Below are positions 1 to 5,308 of a stretch of DNA of 5,347 nt, piece after piece. The stretch is taken from positions 1 to 5,347 of the forward strand of contig NZ_CALTZE010000186.1 of assembly GCF_943913695.1 (NCBI RefSeq). Reading direction: 5' to 3'. This DNA is from an uncultured Marmoricola sp. (GTDB taxonomy: Bacteria > Actinomycetota > Actinomycetes > Propionibacteriales > Nocardioidaceae). Every line of letters begins with the position of its first letter. Position 1 is the stretch's first letter. Under the pieces are notes generated by a model. That model searched no databases and was not told the origin of the DNA. It worked only from the letters and a program-made list of their open reading frames with translations. A program made the translations under genes and the position numbers.

Positions 1-47
1 CCTCGACCCGCTCGGGGCTGGTCGAGGAGGTTGCCGGGGCTCGGGCG

Positions 48-118
48 CCTCGACCACCTCGGGGCTGGTCGAGGAGGTTGCGCAGCAACCGTCTCGAGAC
101 CCGGTGAGACGTACGACG
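48..118 (+). repeat. 71-bp perfect direct repeat, copy 1
   Basis: This segment is identical, base for base, to 260-330 (offset 212 bp). It contains the CCTCGACCA/TGGTCGAGG hairpin, the GGTTGC-GCA-GCAACC stem-loop at 76-90, the GTCTCGAGAC palindrome at 91-100 and a GACGTACGAC tail. After 118 the two copies diverge but stay related (a GGCTCGCGGG motif is shared). Confidence 0.9.
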
Positions 119-164
119 TCCGGTCGGCTCGCGGGGTCTCGAGGCCCTCGCTGGCGCTCGGGCA

Positions 165-211
165 CCTCGACCACCTCAGGGCTGGTCGAGCAGGTTGCCA
201 GGGCTCGGGCC
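165..211 (+). repeat. Short tandem repeat unit (47 bp), truncated form
   Basis: This unit is nearly identical to the next one (212-259): one G/C difference in the CAGGTTG/CACGTTG segment and one extra C at the end. Both lack the second palindrome arm (GCAACC) and the GTCTCGAGAC core, so they are half-units compared with 48-118 and 260-330. Confidence 0.85.
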
Positions 212-259
212 CCTCGACCACCTCAGGGCTGGTCGAGCACGTTGCCAGGGCTCGGGCCC
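212..259 (+). repeat. Short tandem repeat unit (48 bp), truncated form
   Basis: This is a near-identical neighbour of the 165-211 unit and runs directly into the full-length copy at 260. It keeps the CTCGACCA/TGGTCGAG hairpin but not the GTCTCGAGAC core. Confidence 0.85.
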
Positions 260-330
260 CCTCGACCACCTCGGGGCTGGTCGAGGAGGTTGCGCAGCAA
301 CCGTCTCGAGACCCGGTGAGACGTACGACG
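260..330 (+). repeat. 71-bp perfect direct repeat, copy 2
   Basis: Identical to 48-118. The stem-loop GGTTGC-GCA-GCAACC sits at 288-302 and the palindrome GTCTCGAGAC at 303-312. It is the repeat copy nearest the ABM gene, whose stop codon is at 374-376 on the minus strand. Confidence 0.9.
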
Positions 331-352
331 CCCTGCCGGCTCGCGGGTCTTC

Positions 353-369
353 AGCCCCTCGCCGGGGCT
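353..369 (-). terminator. Small hairpin just after the ABM gene
   Basis: AGCCCC (353-358) and GGGGCT (364-369) form a 6-bp GC-rich stem with a 5-nt loop, five bases beyond the stop codon of the minus-strand ABM gene. No T-run follows, which is usual in high-GC actinobacteria. The downstream palindromes at 288-312 could add to termination. The stem is short, so it may be fortuitous. Confidence 0.35.
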
Positions 370-373
370 CGCG

Positions 374-1003
374 TCAGCCGCGCAGCCACCGCTCGAAGCG
401 GCGGGTCATCCAGGGCAGCAGCAGGTAGACCATCACGGGGGTGGCGAGGAGCGTGGTGACGCCGGTGCGCAGCACGAGCGCGAGGTCGGGGCCGGTGCCG
501 TGCACGAGCAGGCCGTAGAGGGTGCCGAGCAGCAGGCTGAGGGGGAAGAACGCCAGCCAGATCACCGTGCCCTGCTTCCAGCGCGGCGGGCCGGGTGGGG
601 CGGGCCGGAGGTCCTGCACGTCGTGTGACGCCGGCTCGTCGAACCACCCCTCGATGCCTGTACGCCGCTCCAGTCGCCGTTCGCCGACCAGACCCTGCGC
701 CGACCCGAGCCACCACGCCCGCTGCGAGGAGGACTCCCACGCCTCCAGCGAGGCGGAGTCGGCGAAGCGGTAGAGCATGTGCCACTCCTCGGAGTCCGCG
801 GAGGGACGCACCCACCCCACCCCGAGGAAGCCGTCGAAGCGCTCGGCCAGCGACGAGCCCGCCTGCAGCCAGGCCACCATCTGGGCGGCGTGGTCGGGGG
901 CGACGGTGCGCACCACCGAGACGGTGACGGGCCCGTGGTGAGACCCGTGGTGCGACCCGTCGCGCGACCCGTCGTGCAGCCCGTCGGGGACCCCCTCGCT
1001 CAT
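374..1003 (-). CDS. ABM-fold protein with two C-terminal membrane helices (COG3224-like)
   Basis: A 209-aa protein. Residues about 25-110 look like an antibiotic-biosynthesis-monooxygenase (dimeric alpha/beta barrel) domain: a beta strand VTVSVVRTV, a helix with MVAWLQAG, then FLGVGWVRP, EWHMLYRFAD and SLEAWESSSQRAWWL. A GWFDEP segment and a proline-rich linker (about 119-140) follow, then two hydrophobic helices (about 145-167 and 174-197) ending in a basic tail TRRFERWLRG. This order, ABM domain then WLAFFPLSLLLG-type helices, is that of the COG3224 group, whose function is not established; ABM domains elsewhere bind haem or oxidise quinone-like substrates. The start is supported by a GGAGGA ribosome binding site 9 nt upstream and by the ATGA overlap with the reductase gene, which implies co-translation. 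The first 24 residues form an odd tetrapeptide repeat not expected in the family. Confidence 0.85.
   Translation of the reverse strand: MSEGVPDGLHDGSRDGSHHGSHHGPVTVSVVRTVAPDHAAQMVAWLQAGSSLAERFDGFLGVGWVRPSADSEEWHMLYRFADSASLEAWESSSQRAWWLGSAQGLVGERRLERRTGIEGWFDEPASHDVQDLRPAPPGPPRWKQGTVIWLAFFPLSLLLGTLYGLLVHGTGPDLALVLRTGVTTLLATPVMVYLLLPWMTRRFERWLRG
932..991. repeat. 12-bp tandem repeat coding for a tetrapeptide repeat
   Basis: Five 12-bp units, each beginning CCCGT on the plus strand, start at 932, 944, 956, 968 and 980. On the minus strand they encode successive four-residue blocks VPDG, LHDG, SRDG, SHHG, SHHG at the N terminus of the ABM protein. The last two blocks are identical at protein level. 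This is a likely site of copy-number variation and keeps the reading frame whatever the count. Confidence 0.75.
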
Positions 1004-2031
1004 GCCGTCGGGTCCTCCGAGACACGCACGAGCAGCTTGCCGAAGTTGCGCCCGGAGAGCAGGCCGCGGAAGGCCTCGGGGGCGGCGTCGAGCCCGTCGA
1101 CGATGTCCTCGCGGTAGCGCACCGTGCCGTCGGCGACCCAGCCCGACATCTCGCGCACGAAGTCGCGGCCGTGGCTGCGGGTGAACTCGTCCTGGATGAA
1201 GCCGCGCACGGTCAGGCTCTTGCGCAGCACCTGGCCCATGAAGCCGGGCAGGCGGTCGGGGCCCTCGGGGGCGGAGGTGGCGTTGTAGTCGGCGACCAGG
1301 CCGCAGACCGGCACGCGGGCGAACGTGTTGAGGTGGCGGAAGACCTCGCGCGCGACGGAGCCGCCGACGTTCTCGAAGTAGACGTCGATGCCGTCGGGCA
1401 CGGCCGCGGCGAGCTCGTCTGCGAAGTCGGGGGAGCGGTGGTCGAGGGCGACGTCGAAGCCGAAGTCGTCGAGCAGCGCCTGCCGCTTCTCCGGCCCGCC
1501 GGCGATGCCGACGGCGCGGGCGCCGCGGGCGCGGGCGATCTGGCCGACGGCGGAGCCCACGGGCCCGGTCGCCGCGGCGACGACCACGGTCTCCCCGGCC
1601 TGCGGGCGCCCGATCTCGAGCAGGCCGGCGTAGGCCGTGAAGCCGGGCATCCCCATCACGCCCAGCGCGGTCGAGATGGGCGCAGTGGCGGGGTCGAGGC
1701 GGCGCAGCGCGCGGCCGTCGCTGATCTCGTGGGTCTGCCAGCCGGAGTAGGACAGCGCGACGTCACCGGCGCTCCAGTCGGGGTGCCGCGACTCCTCCAC
1801 GACGCACACGGTGCCGCCGCACATCACCTCGCCGAGCTCGACGGGGGCGGCGTACGACGGGGCATCGCTCATGCGCCCGCGCATGTAGGGGTCGAGCGAG
1901 AGGTAGACGACCCGCAGCAGCAGCTGGCCCTCCTGCAGCGCGGGGAGCTCGACGCGGCGGGCCTCGTAGACGTCGTCGCCGGGCTCGCCGACGGGTCGCT
2001 TGGCCAGGGTGATCTGGGTCGAGGTCGTCAT
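1000..2031 (-). CDS. CurA-like NADPH-dependent reductase (zinc-independent MDR superfamily)
   Basis: A 343-aa protein of the usual length for the leukotriene B4 dehydrogenase / 2-alkenal reductase / curcumin reductase branch of medium-chain dehydrogenases, cytosolic enzymes that reduce enone double bonds with NADPH. Visible motifs: LSLDPYMRGRM (44-54), GYSGWQ-like SYSGWQ (95-99), LGVMGMPGFTAYAGL (123-137), the nucleotide-binding loop AAATGPVGSAVGQ (152-164), AGGPEK (177-182), GIDVYFENVGG (214-224), GRNFGKLLV (327-335). The zinc ligands of alcohol dehydrogenases are absent, as expected. From memory the pattern closely follows E. coli CurA. The ATG at 2031 was chosen because MTTSTQITLAKRPVGEPG matches the family's N terminus; the frame stays open 80 codons further up, but those overlap the peptidase gene and the hairpin. 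No clear Shine-Dalgarno precedes it. It ends in an ATGA overlap with the ABM gene. The physiological substrate is unknown. Confidence 0.93.
   Translation of the reverse strand: MTTSTQITLAKRPVGEPGDDVYEARRVELPALQEGQLLLRVVYLSLDPYMRGRMSDAPSYAAPVELGEVMCGGTVCVVEESRHPDWSAGDVALSYSGWQTHEISDGRALRRLDPATAPISTALGVMGMPGFTAYAGLLEIGRPQAGETVVVAAATGPVGSAVGQIARARGARAVGIAGGPEKRQALLDDFGFDVALDHRSPDFADELAAAVPDGIDVYFENVGGSVAREVFRHLNTFARVPVCGLVADYNATSAPEGPDRLPGFMGQVLRKSLTVRGFIQDEFTRSHGRDFVREMSGWVADGTVRYREDIVDGLDAAPEAFRGLLSGRNFGKLLVRVSEDPTA
1013..1018 (-). promoter_or_regulatory. Ribosome binding site of the ABM gene
   Basis: The minus strand reads GGAGGA here, followed by 9 nt and then the ATG at 1003-1001. The site lies inside the last codons of the reductase gene. 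It fixes the ATG inside the ATGA overlap as the start and argues for translational coupling. Confidence 0.7.
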
Positions 2032-2041
2032 CGCACGAGTG

Positions 2042-2086
2042 TCCCGCAGCGCCGCCCCCTCCCTCCACGTGGGCGGCGCTGCGGGA
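2042..2086 (-). terminator. Perfect 16-bp hairpin between peptidase and reductase genes
   Basis: The arms at 2042-2057 and 2071-2086 are exact reverse complements (16 bp, nearly all GC), with a 13-nt loop. It begins 12 nt after the TAG stop of the peptidase frame (2101-2099) and ends 10 nt before the reductase ATG. This is a good candidate for a U-tract-less terminator of the peptidase gene. On the minus strand the loop reads ACGTGGAGGGAGG, which resembles a Shine-Dalgarno but is about 27 nt from the ATG, too far for normal use. The alternative is a 5'-leader structure controlling the reductase. Confidence 0.7.
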
Positions 2087-2098
2087 GCCTGGATGTGA

Positions 2099-3199
2099 CT
2101 AGCCGAACACGGCCGTCTCGGCGTCGAGCAGACCATGCCCGTCGATCGGCGTCCAGCCGCGGCCGAGGTCGTTGCCGACCACGCCGACGATCTTGCGTCC
2201 GTCGGTGCGGACGCCCTCGAAGGCCATGCCGAGCGGCACCGGCAGGTCCTGGGGGTAGAAGACGGCGCCACCGAGCTCGTCGGCGCCGTTGCCCTCCTCG
2301 GCCCCGCCGAAGCCCGAGACCGCGAGGTCCCGGTCGATGCCGAAGGAGAGCTGCTCGCCCTTGCGGAGCCCGCCGTCGAAGCGGAGCGTCATCCGGCGGA
2401 ACTGGCCGGTGCCGGTCGCCCGCGAGTACGACGCCTCGACCTCGCTGGGGCGCAGCCCGCCCGAGGCGCCGCCCACGGTGAAGGGGAAGCCGCCGTCGCG
2501 CCACGCACCGTCGGGGTCGAGCGGGCGCGGGTCGAAGACCATGCCGGCGAGCTCGGGGGCGGTGGGGCTGGCGGTCTCGCCGTAGAGCGTGAGCGAGCGC
2601 AGCGGCACGGCGCCGCTGTAGGACAGCGAGAAGAAGCGGTCGTCGACCATGGAGAGCGGAGGGCTGGAGCGCAGCTCATAGCCCTGCCCGCCGCGGGCCG
2701 TGAGCGTGATCCCGCCCGACCTGCCCGACGACTCGGTCGGGTCGAGGTCGTGGAGAAACGCCGTGCGCTCGAGCCGACGCCGCAGCTGCACGGGGTTGAG
2801 CCGGTCGCCGCCCCCCGCGCGGTCGAGCACGAGCGCCCCGATCGCGCCGGCGTGCGGGGCGGCCGCGCTGGTGCCGAAGAAGTTGGGCTGGTCGTCGGGG
2901 TCACGGGCGTTGTCGATGCCGAAGAAGGTGTTGTTGCCGCCGTCGGTGGCCGCCACCTGTGGCACACGACGTACCTCGGGCTTGCGCAGCCGCGTGCCGG
3001 AGGAGTCGAAGAAGACCGGCAGGTCGCCACCCGGGGAGGTGACGAAGTTGGTGCCGTAGGGGCGGAACGCGTCGTACGCCGCCACGGCGGTGGAGCCGCG
3101 CGCGTAGGCGTGGCCGATGGTCGCCGGGGCCAGCGGGTCGACGTGCTCGGTCATGAAGGCGTCGCCGTAGAGCACGTGGCGCATCCGCGTCGCCGTCAT
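2099..3199 (-). CDS. S8 peptidase, C-terminal part with catalytic serine (second frame of split gene)
   Basis: A 366-aa frame if read from the ATG at 3199. It carries the end of a subtilisin-fold catalytic domain: ATIGHAYARG with a following AYDAFRPYGTNF segment, KPEVRRVPQVAATDGG (73-88), NFFGTSAAAPHAGAIGALVL (106-125) with catalytic Ser111, and a helix LNPVQLRRRLERTA. A Gly- and Asp-rich, probably beta-sheet region to residue 366 follows, ending with GWTPIDGHGLLDAETAVFG. It has no signal peptide and lacks the Asp and Asn of the active site, so alone it cannot be a working peptidase; those residues are in the preceding frame. No Shine-Dalgarno precedes the ATG; it merely overlaps the upstream stop as ATGA. 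The frame remains open upstream to 3889, but that text is Arg-rich shadow sequence. Most likely this is the 3' part of one gene broken by a one-base shift. Confidence 0.8.
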   Translation of the reverse strand: MTATRMRHVLYGDAFMTEHVDPLAPATIGHAYARGSTAVAAYDAFRPYGTNFVTSPGGDLPVFFDSSGTRLRKPEVRRVPQVAATDGGNNTFFGIDNARDPDDQPNFFGTSAAAPHAGAIGALVLDRAGGGDRLNPVQLRRRLERTAFLHDLDPTESSGRSGGITLTARGGQGYELRSSPPLSMVDDRFFSLSYSGAVPLRSLTLYGETASPTAPELAGMVFDPRPLDPDGAWRDGGFPFTVGGASGGLRPSEVEASYSRATGTGQFRRMTLRFDGGLRKGEQLSFGIDRDLAVSGFGGAEEGNGADELGGAVFYPQDLPVPLGMAFEGVRTDGRKIVGVVGNDLGRGWTPIDGHGLLDAETAVFG

Positions 3200-4863
3200 C
3201 GGGCCGGTGCCGACCGGGCGACGACGACCTGCACCTCGCCCGGCCCTTCGAGGTAGCTGAGCTCCTGCGGGCGGCCGGTGAGCTCGTTGTCGTCGGAGAG
3301 GGCGAAGAGGTAGTCGCCGGCCGCGTCGAAGAAGAGCAGGTTGAGGTCGGTGCCGACGGTGGAGGGCTCGACCACGGGCGCGACGGTGAGCTCGAAGGGG
3401 CCGGTGGGGCCCTCCTCGAAGGCGAGCACGTAGACGGTGTAGGTGCCGGCGGTGTCGAAGGTCGTGGCGAGCACCTCCGGCGAGGTCGCCTGGTCGACGT
3501 AGGCCACCTCCTCGCCGTCTTCGTCGTAGACGGCCAGCACCAGGTCGGTGGCTCCCGTGGGCACGGCGTCGAGCCGGATCACCACGGGCTGCCCGACGCG
3601 ATCGGCGGTGATCTCCAGCGGGTAGGCGCCGATGGGCTCCTCCGAGGTGGTCTCGTCCTGCACGGAGAGCCACGGGTCGCCCAGGGTGGCGCCGTCGAGG
3701 TCCACCGGGTCGTCCCACTGCAGGTTGAACCACGAGCCGCCCGGACCGATCGTCAGGTCCTGCGCGACGTCGGTGGCCGCGGTCTGGTCGAGGTCGGCGA
3801 GACCGCCGTCGTAGAGCCCGGGCGGCACCTGCGTGAGGTCGACGGTGGTCGCCCTCGAGGGGCCGACCATGCGCAGCGACCCGTCCCACGCCGCCTGCTC
3901 ACCCTGGTTGCCGATCGCGCTGAAGTAGTGGACGCCGTCGGCGGCCACGTCGTCGATGGCGTCGGTGAGCACGGAGTCGGAGAAGGCCGGCTCCTCGAGA
4001 TAGACGATGTCGTCCACGATCACGTCGGCGCCGCACCCGCCGTCGGGGTCGGCGAGCGCACGCACGTTGTCGGCGAACCCGAGCAGGCCCGTGTACGCCG
4101 TCGCGAAGCACAGGTCGGCGCCCGGGGCGACGTCGTGGGCGATCTGGAGCATGGCGCGACCCTCGTCGGAGACGCCCTCGGGGTCCTCGTAGTCCTCGAG
4201 CACGACGACGTCGTCGGGGAGGTCTCCGCTCGCGACGTCGTCCGCGGCTCGGACCTCTAGGGGCTCGCCGGTGACGGTGTAGGCCGCCTGGTCATAGGAG
4301 TCCGACAGCGCCCCGATGGTGATGCCGGAGCCGTCGACGCCCCGGCGCTGCACCCGGTCGGCACGCTGCAGCCGCACTCCCTGGGTGGTGGCCTCGCCCT
4401 GCATCCGGGCCGGCGTCGTGGACAGGTTGAGGGTGCCGGTCGTGTCGAGCCCGGCCAGCGCGGCGACCGTCGTCTCGGAGGCGAAGCCCTCCAGCGTGCC
4501 GAGCGCGGGGTCGCTCGCGGTGACGCGCAGACCCGCCTGCCGCGCCTCGGTCGCGTACGCCGCGTGGTCGACGCCCGGCGCGGGCGTCGCGCTGACCCGC
4601 ACCCGGCCGCGGCCGTCACGGGCGGCGAGCCGCTCGGGGGCGGGGCGCACCTCGGCGGCGCTCGAGCCCGCGGCCGGCTCCGGCGGCGCGGTGTCCTTGC
4701 CGAGCACGTCGCCGAGGCCGAGCCCCAGCGCGGAGCGGCCGCCGGCCGCATCGGTCACCTCCGGCTGCGGGTCCGCGGCGCTGGTCGGCGCCTGGCTGGT
4801 CAGGGTCAGGCAGGTGGCGAGGAGCGCGGCTCCGCTCAGGCCCGCGATGGCGCGACGGGGCAT
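3196..4863 (-). CDS. Secreted S8 peptidase, N-terminal part (first frame of split gene)
   Basis: A 555-aa frame. Residues 1-29 are a Sec signal peptide (MPRRAIAG, hydrophobic core AALLATCLTL, cleavage near PTSA-AD). Residues about 75-150 resemble a propeptide. The catalytic domain starts near VDGSGITIGALSDSYD, giving Asp188. Where subtilisins have His-Gly-Thr, this protein reads SDEGRAMLQIAHDVAPGA, with Glu234. VIVDDIVYLEEPAF (281-294) and YFSAIGNQG (313-321, oxyanion Asn319) follow. Residues about 415-495 look like a PPC-type beta sandwich inserted before the expected serine segment. The frame then stops at TGA (3198-3196) before any GTSAAAP motif; that motif lies in the other frame downstream. 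The start is supported by AGAAGGA six bases upstream. The acidic composition fits an extracellular enzyme. Without the serine this part alone should be inactive. Confidence 0.85.
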   Translation of the reverse strand: MPRRAIAGLSGAALLATCLTLTSQAPTSAADPQPEVTDAAGGRSALGLGLGDVLGKDTAPPEPAAGSSAAEVRPAPERLAARDGRGRVRVSATPAPGVDHAAYATEARQAGLRVTASDPALGTLEGFASETTVAALAGLDTTGTLNLSTTPARMQGEATTQGVRLQRADRVQRRGVDGSGITIGALSDSYDQAAYTVTGEPLEVRAADDVASGDLPDDVVVLEDYEDPEGVSDEGRAMLQIAHDVAPGADLCFATAYTGLLGFADNVRALADPDGGCGADVIVDDIVYLEEPAFSDSVLTDAIDDVAADGVHYFSAIGNQGEQAAWDGSLRMVGPSRATTVDLTQVPPGLYDGGLADLDQTAATDVAQDLTIGPGGSWFNLQWDDPVDLDGATLGDPWLSVQDETTSEEPIGAYPLEITADRVGQPVVIRLDAVPTGATDLVLAVYDEDGEEVAYVDQATSPEVLATTFDTAGTYTVYVLAFEEGPTGPFELTVAPVVEPSTVGTDLNLLFFDAAGDYLFALSDDNELTGRPQELSYLEGPGEVQVVVARSAPAR

Positions 4864-4869
4864 GGGGGG

Positions 4870-4876
4870 TCCTTCT
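4870..4876 (-). promoter_or_regulatory. Ribosome binding site of the S8 peptidase gene
   Basis: The minus strand reads AGAAGGA, then six C residues, then the ATG at 4863. Spacing and match are good, which decides the start and gives a complete signal peptide. Confidence 0.75.
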
Positions 4877-4896
4877 GGGGGGAGGGAGAGATCGCG

Positions 4897-4902
4897 ACGT
4901 TA
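4897..4902 (-). promoter_or_regulatory. Weak -10-like element upstream of the peptidase
   Basis: The minus strand reads TAACGT, matching TANNNT, about 33 nt before the ATG. No convincing -35 lies 16-19 bp upstream; a TTGTCC occurs but is about 30 bp away. The rest of 4903-4954 holds nothing I recognise. This is a tentative call from composition alone. Confidence 0.25.
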
Positions 4903-4954
4903 GTGCCACTCCCGACCACTTCGCGGCGGTTTGGACAATCTGCCCGGGTGCGCC

Positions 4955-4969
4955 CCCCGGCCGGCGACG
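4955..4969 (+). repeat. 15-bp leader repeat, copy 1
   Basis: CCCCGGCCGGCGACG occurs here and again at 5284-5298. In both places it is followed within a few bases by a GGTGGGTCGAG repeat unit, so it appears to be the left end of a larger repeated block of about 329 bp. Confidence 0.6.
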
Positions 4970-4973
4970 CTGC

Positions 4974-5198
4974 GGTGGGTCGAGCAGGTCGTCCTGCGAC
5001 AGGGGCTGTGGTTGGTCGAGGAGGTCGTCCTGCGGTGCGGGAGCTGTGGTGGGTCGAGCAGGTCGTCCTGCGGTGCGGGAGCTGTGGTTGGTCGAGGAGG
5101 TCGCCCTGCGGCGACGAGGTGTGGTGGGTCGAGGAGGTCGTCCTGCGGCGACGAGGTGTGGTTGGTCGAGGAGGTCGTCCTGCGACCGTCTCGAGACC
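4974..5198 (+). repeat. Right tandem array of six 36-39 bp palindrome-derived units
   Basis: Units start at 4974, 5010, 5048, 5086, 5123 and 5160. The shared core is GGT(G/T)GGTCGAG(C/G)AGGTCGTCCTGCG, with a variable tail. Units 1, 3 and 5 begin GGTGGG and units 2, 4 and 6 begin GGTTGG. Tails are shared by units 2-3 and 4-5. Only unit 6 (5160-5198) is complete, ending CGACCGTCTCGAGACC with a GGTCG-TCCTG-CGACC stem-loop at 5173-5187. There are no unique spacers, so this is not CRISPR. It lies upstream of the peptidase gene; long plus-strand frames through it are repeat artefacts. Confidence 0.85.
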
Positions 5199-5217
5199 CG
5201 GGTGCGTTGTCGGTGTC

Positions 5218-5253
5218 GGTCTCGAGACAGGCGCTGCGCGCCTTCCTCGACCA
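5218..5253 (-). repeat. Inverted copy of the palindromic element
   Basis: GGTCTCGAGACAGGCGCTGC followed by GCGCCTTCCTCGACCA is the reverse-oriented form of the same element, with its own stem AGGCGC-TGC-GCGCCT at 5229-5243. Together with the forward copy at 5160-5198 it makes a large imperfect inverted repeat with about 19 bp between. A more degenerate inverted half (CTTCCTTGACCG) follows at about 5272-5283. Confidence 0.75.
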
Positions 5254-5283
5254 GCGGGCGGGGGTGTGCGGCTTCCTTGACCG

Positions 5284-5298
5284 CCCCGGCCGGCGACG
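5284..5298 (+). repeat. 15-bp leader repeat, copy 2
   Basis: Identical to 4955-4969 and placed before the unit at 5309, which suggests that the array starts a second cycle that continues past the window edge. Confidence 0.6.
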
Positions 5299-5308
5299 GG
5301 CGGGGTGT

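Larger units (their letters stand above)
1..330. repeat. Left intergenic array of palindromic tandem repeats
   Basis: Five units start at 1, 48, 165, 212 and 260, each beginning CCTCGACC. Each unit opens with a hairpin: CCTCGACCA, a 9-nt spacer CCTCGGGGC or CCTCAGGGC, then TGGTCGAGG or TGGTCGAGC. Units 1, 3 and 4 are short (47-48 bp) and end in a GCTCGGGC-type linker. Units 2 and 5 are long and continue into a second palindrome (GGTTGC-GCA-GCAACC) and the 10-bp palindrome GTCTCGAGAC. The translated frames across this area are low-complexity Arg/Gly/Ser/Pro text repeating with the DNA period, so I see no gene here. The array lies downstream of the ABM gene. Similar GGTCGAGG...CTCGAGACC elements recur between genes in Nocardioides-type genomes as I recall them. 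Function is unknown; structured 3' ends or a non-autonomous mobile repeat are possible. Confidence 0.85.
2099..4863 (-). pseudogene. Whole S8-family peptidase gene, frameshifted near 3196-3240
   Basis: Taken together the two frames give one conventional architecture of about 920 residues: signal peptide, propeptide, Asp, Glu (in the His position), Asn, beta-sandwich insert, Ser, C-terminal domain. The domain is interrupted at a beta strand (GEVQVVVARSAPAR, stop) and resumes in the -1 frame (GPMTATRMRHVLYGDAF). A single missing base (or two extra) between about 3200 and 3240, for instance in one of the short C runs there, explains it. No XXXYYYZ slippery heptamer is visible. It is either a recent inactivating mutation or a sequencing error. 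The good codon bias on both sides says the damage is recent. Confidence 0.7.

Noticed and set aside
31..459. Plus-strand frames across the left repeats
   Set aside because: The peptide simply repeats with the DNA units (DHLRAGR blocks), as expected of non-coding repeats.
2032..2271. Longer version of the reductase starting 80 codons upstream
   Set aside because: The extra residues overlap the peptidase 3' end and hairpin, have no similarity to the family, and the N terminus at 2031 fits CurA-type proteins.
1171..2481. Long plus-strand open frame of 436 codons opposite the reductase and peptidase
   Set aside because: It is a GC-rich antisense shadow: Ala/Gly/Arg/Asp-rich text with no motifs, overlapping two genes with clear family motifs on the minus strand.
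3196..3235. Programmed -1 ribosomal frameshifting in the peptidase
   Set aside because: No XXXYYYZ heptamer in the required phase was seen, and secreted S8 peptidases are not known to use it; a mutation or sequencing error is simpler.
4803..4815. Lipobox (LATC) in the peptidase signal peptide
   Set aside because: Thr at the -1 position is unusual and the Cys is in the middle of the hydrophobic core; a normal cleavage site near TSA-AD follows.
4564..5280. Plus-strand frame of 238 codons running out of the peptidase 5' end through the right array
   Set aside because: Its sequence is antisense shadow followed by translated tandem repeat (VEEVVLRR-like blocks); no ribosome site or domain.
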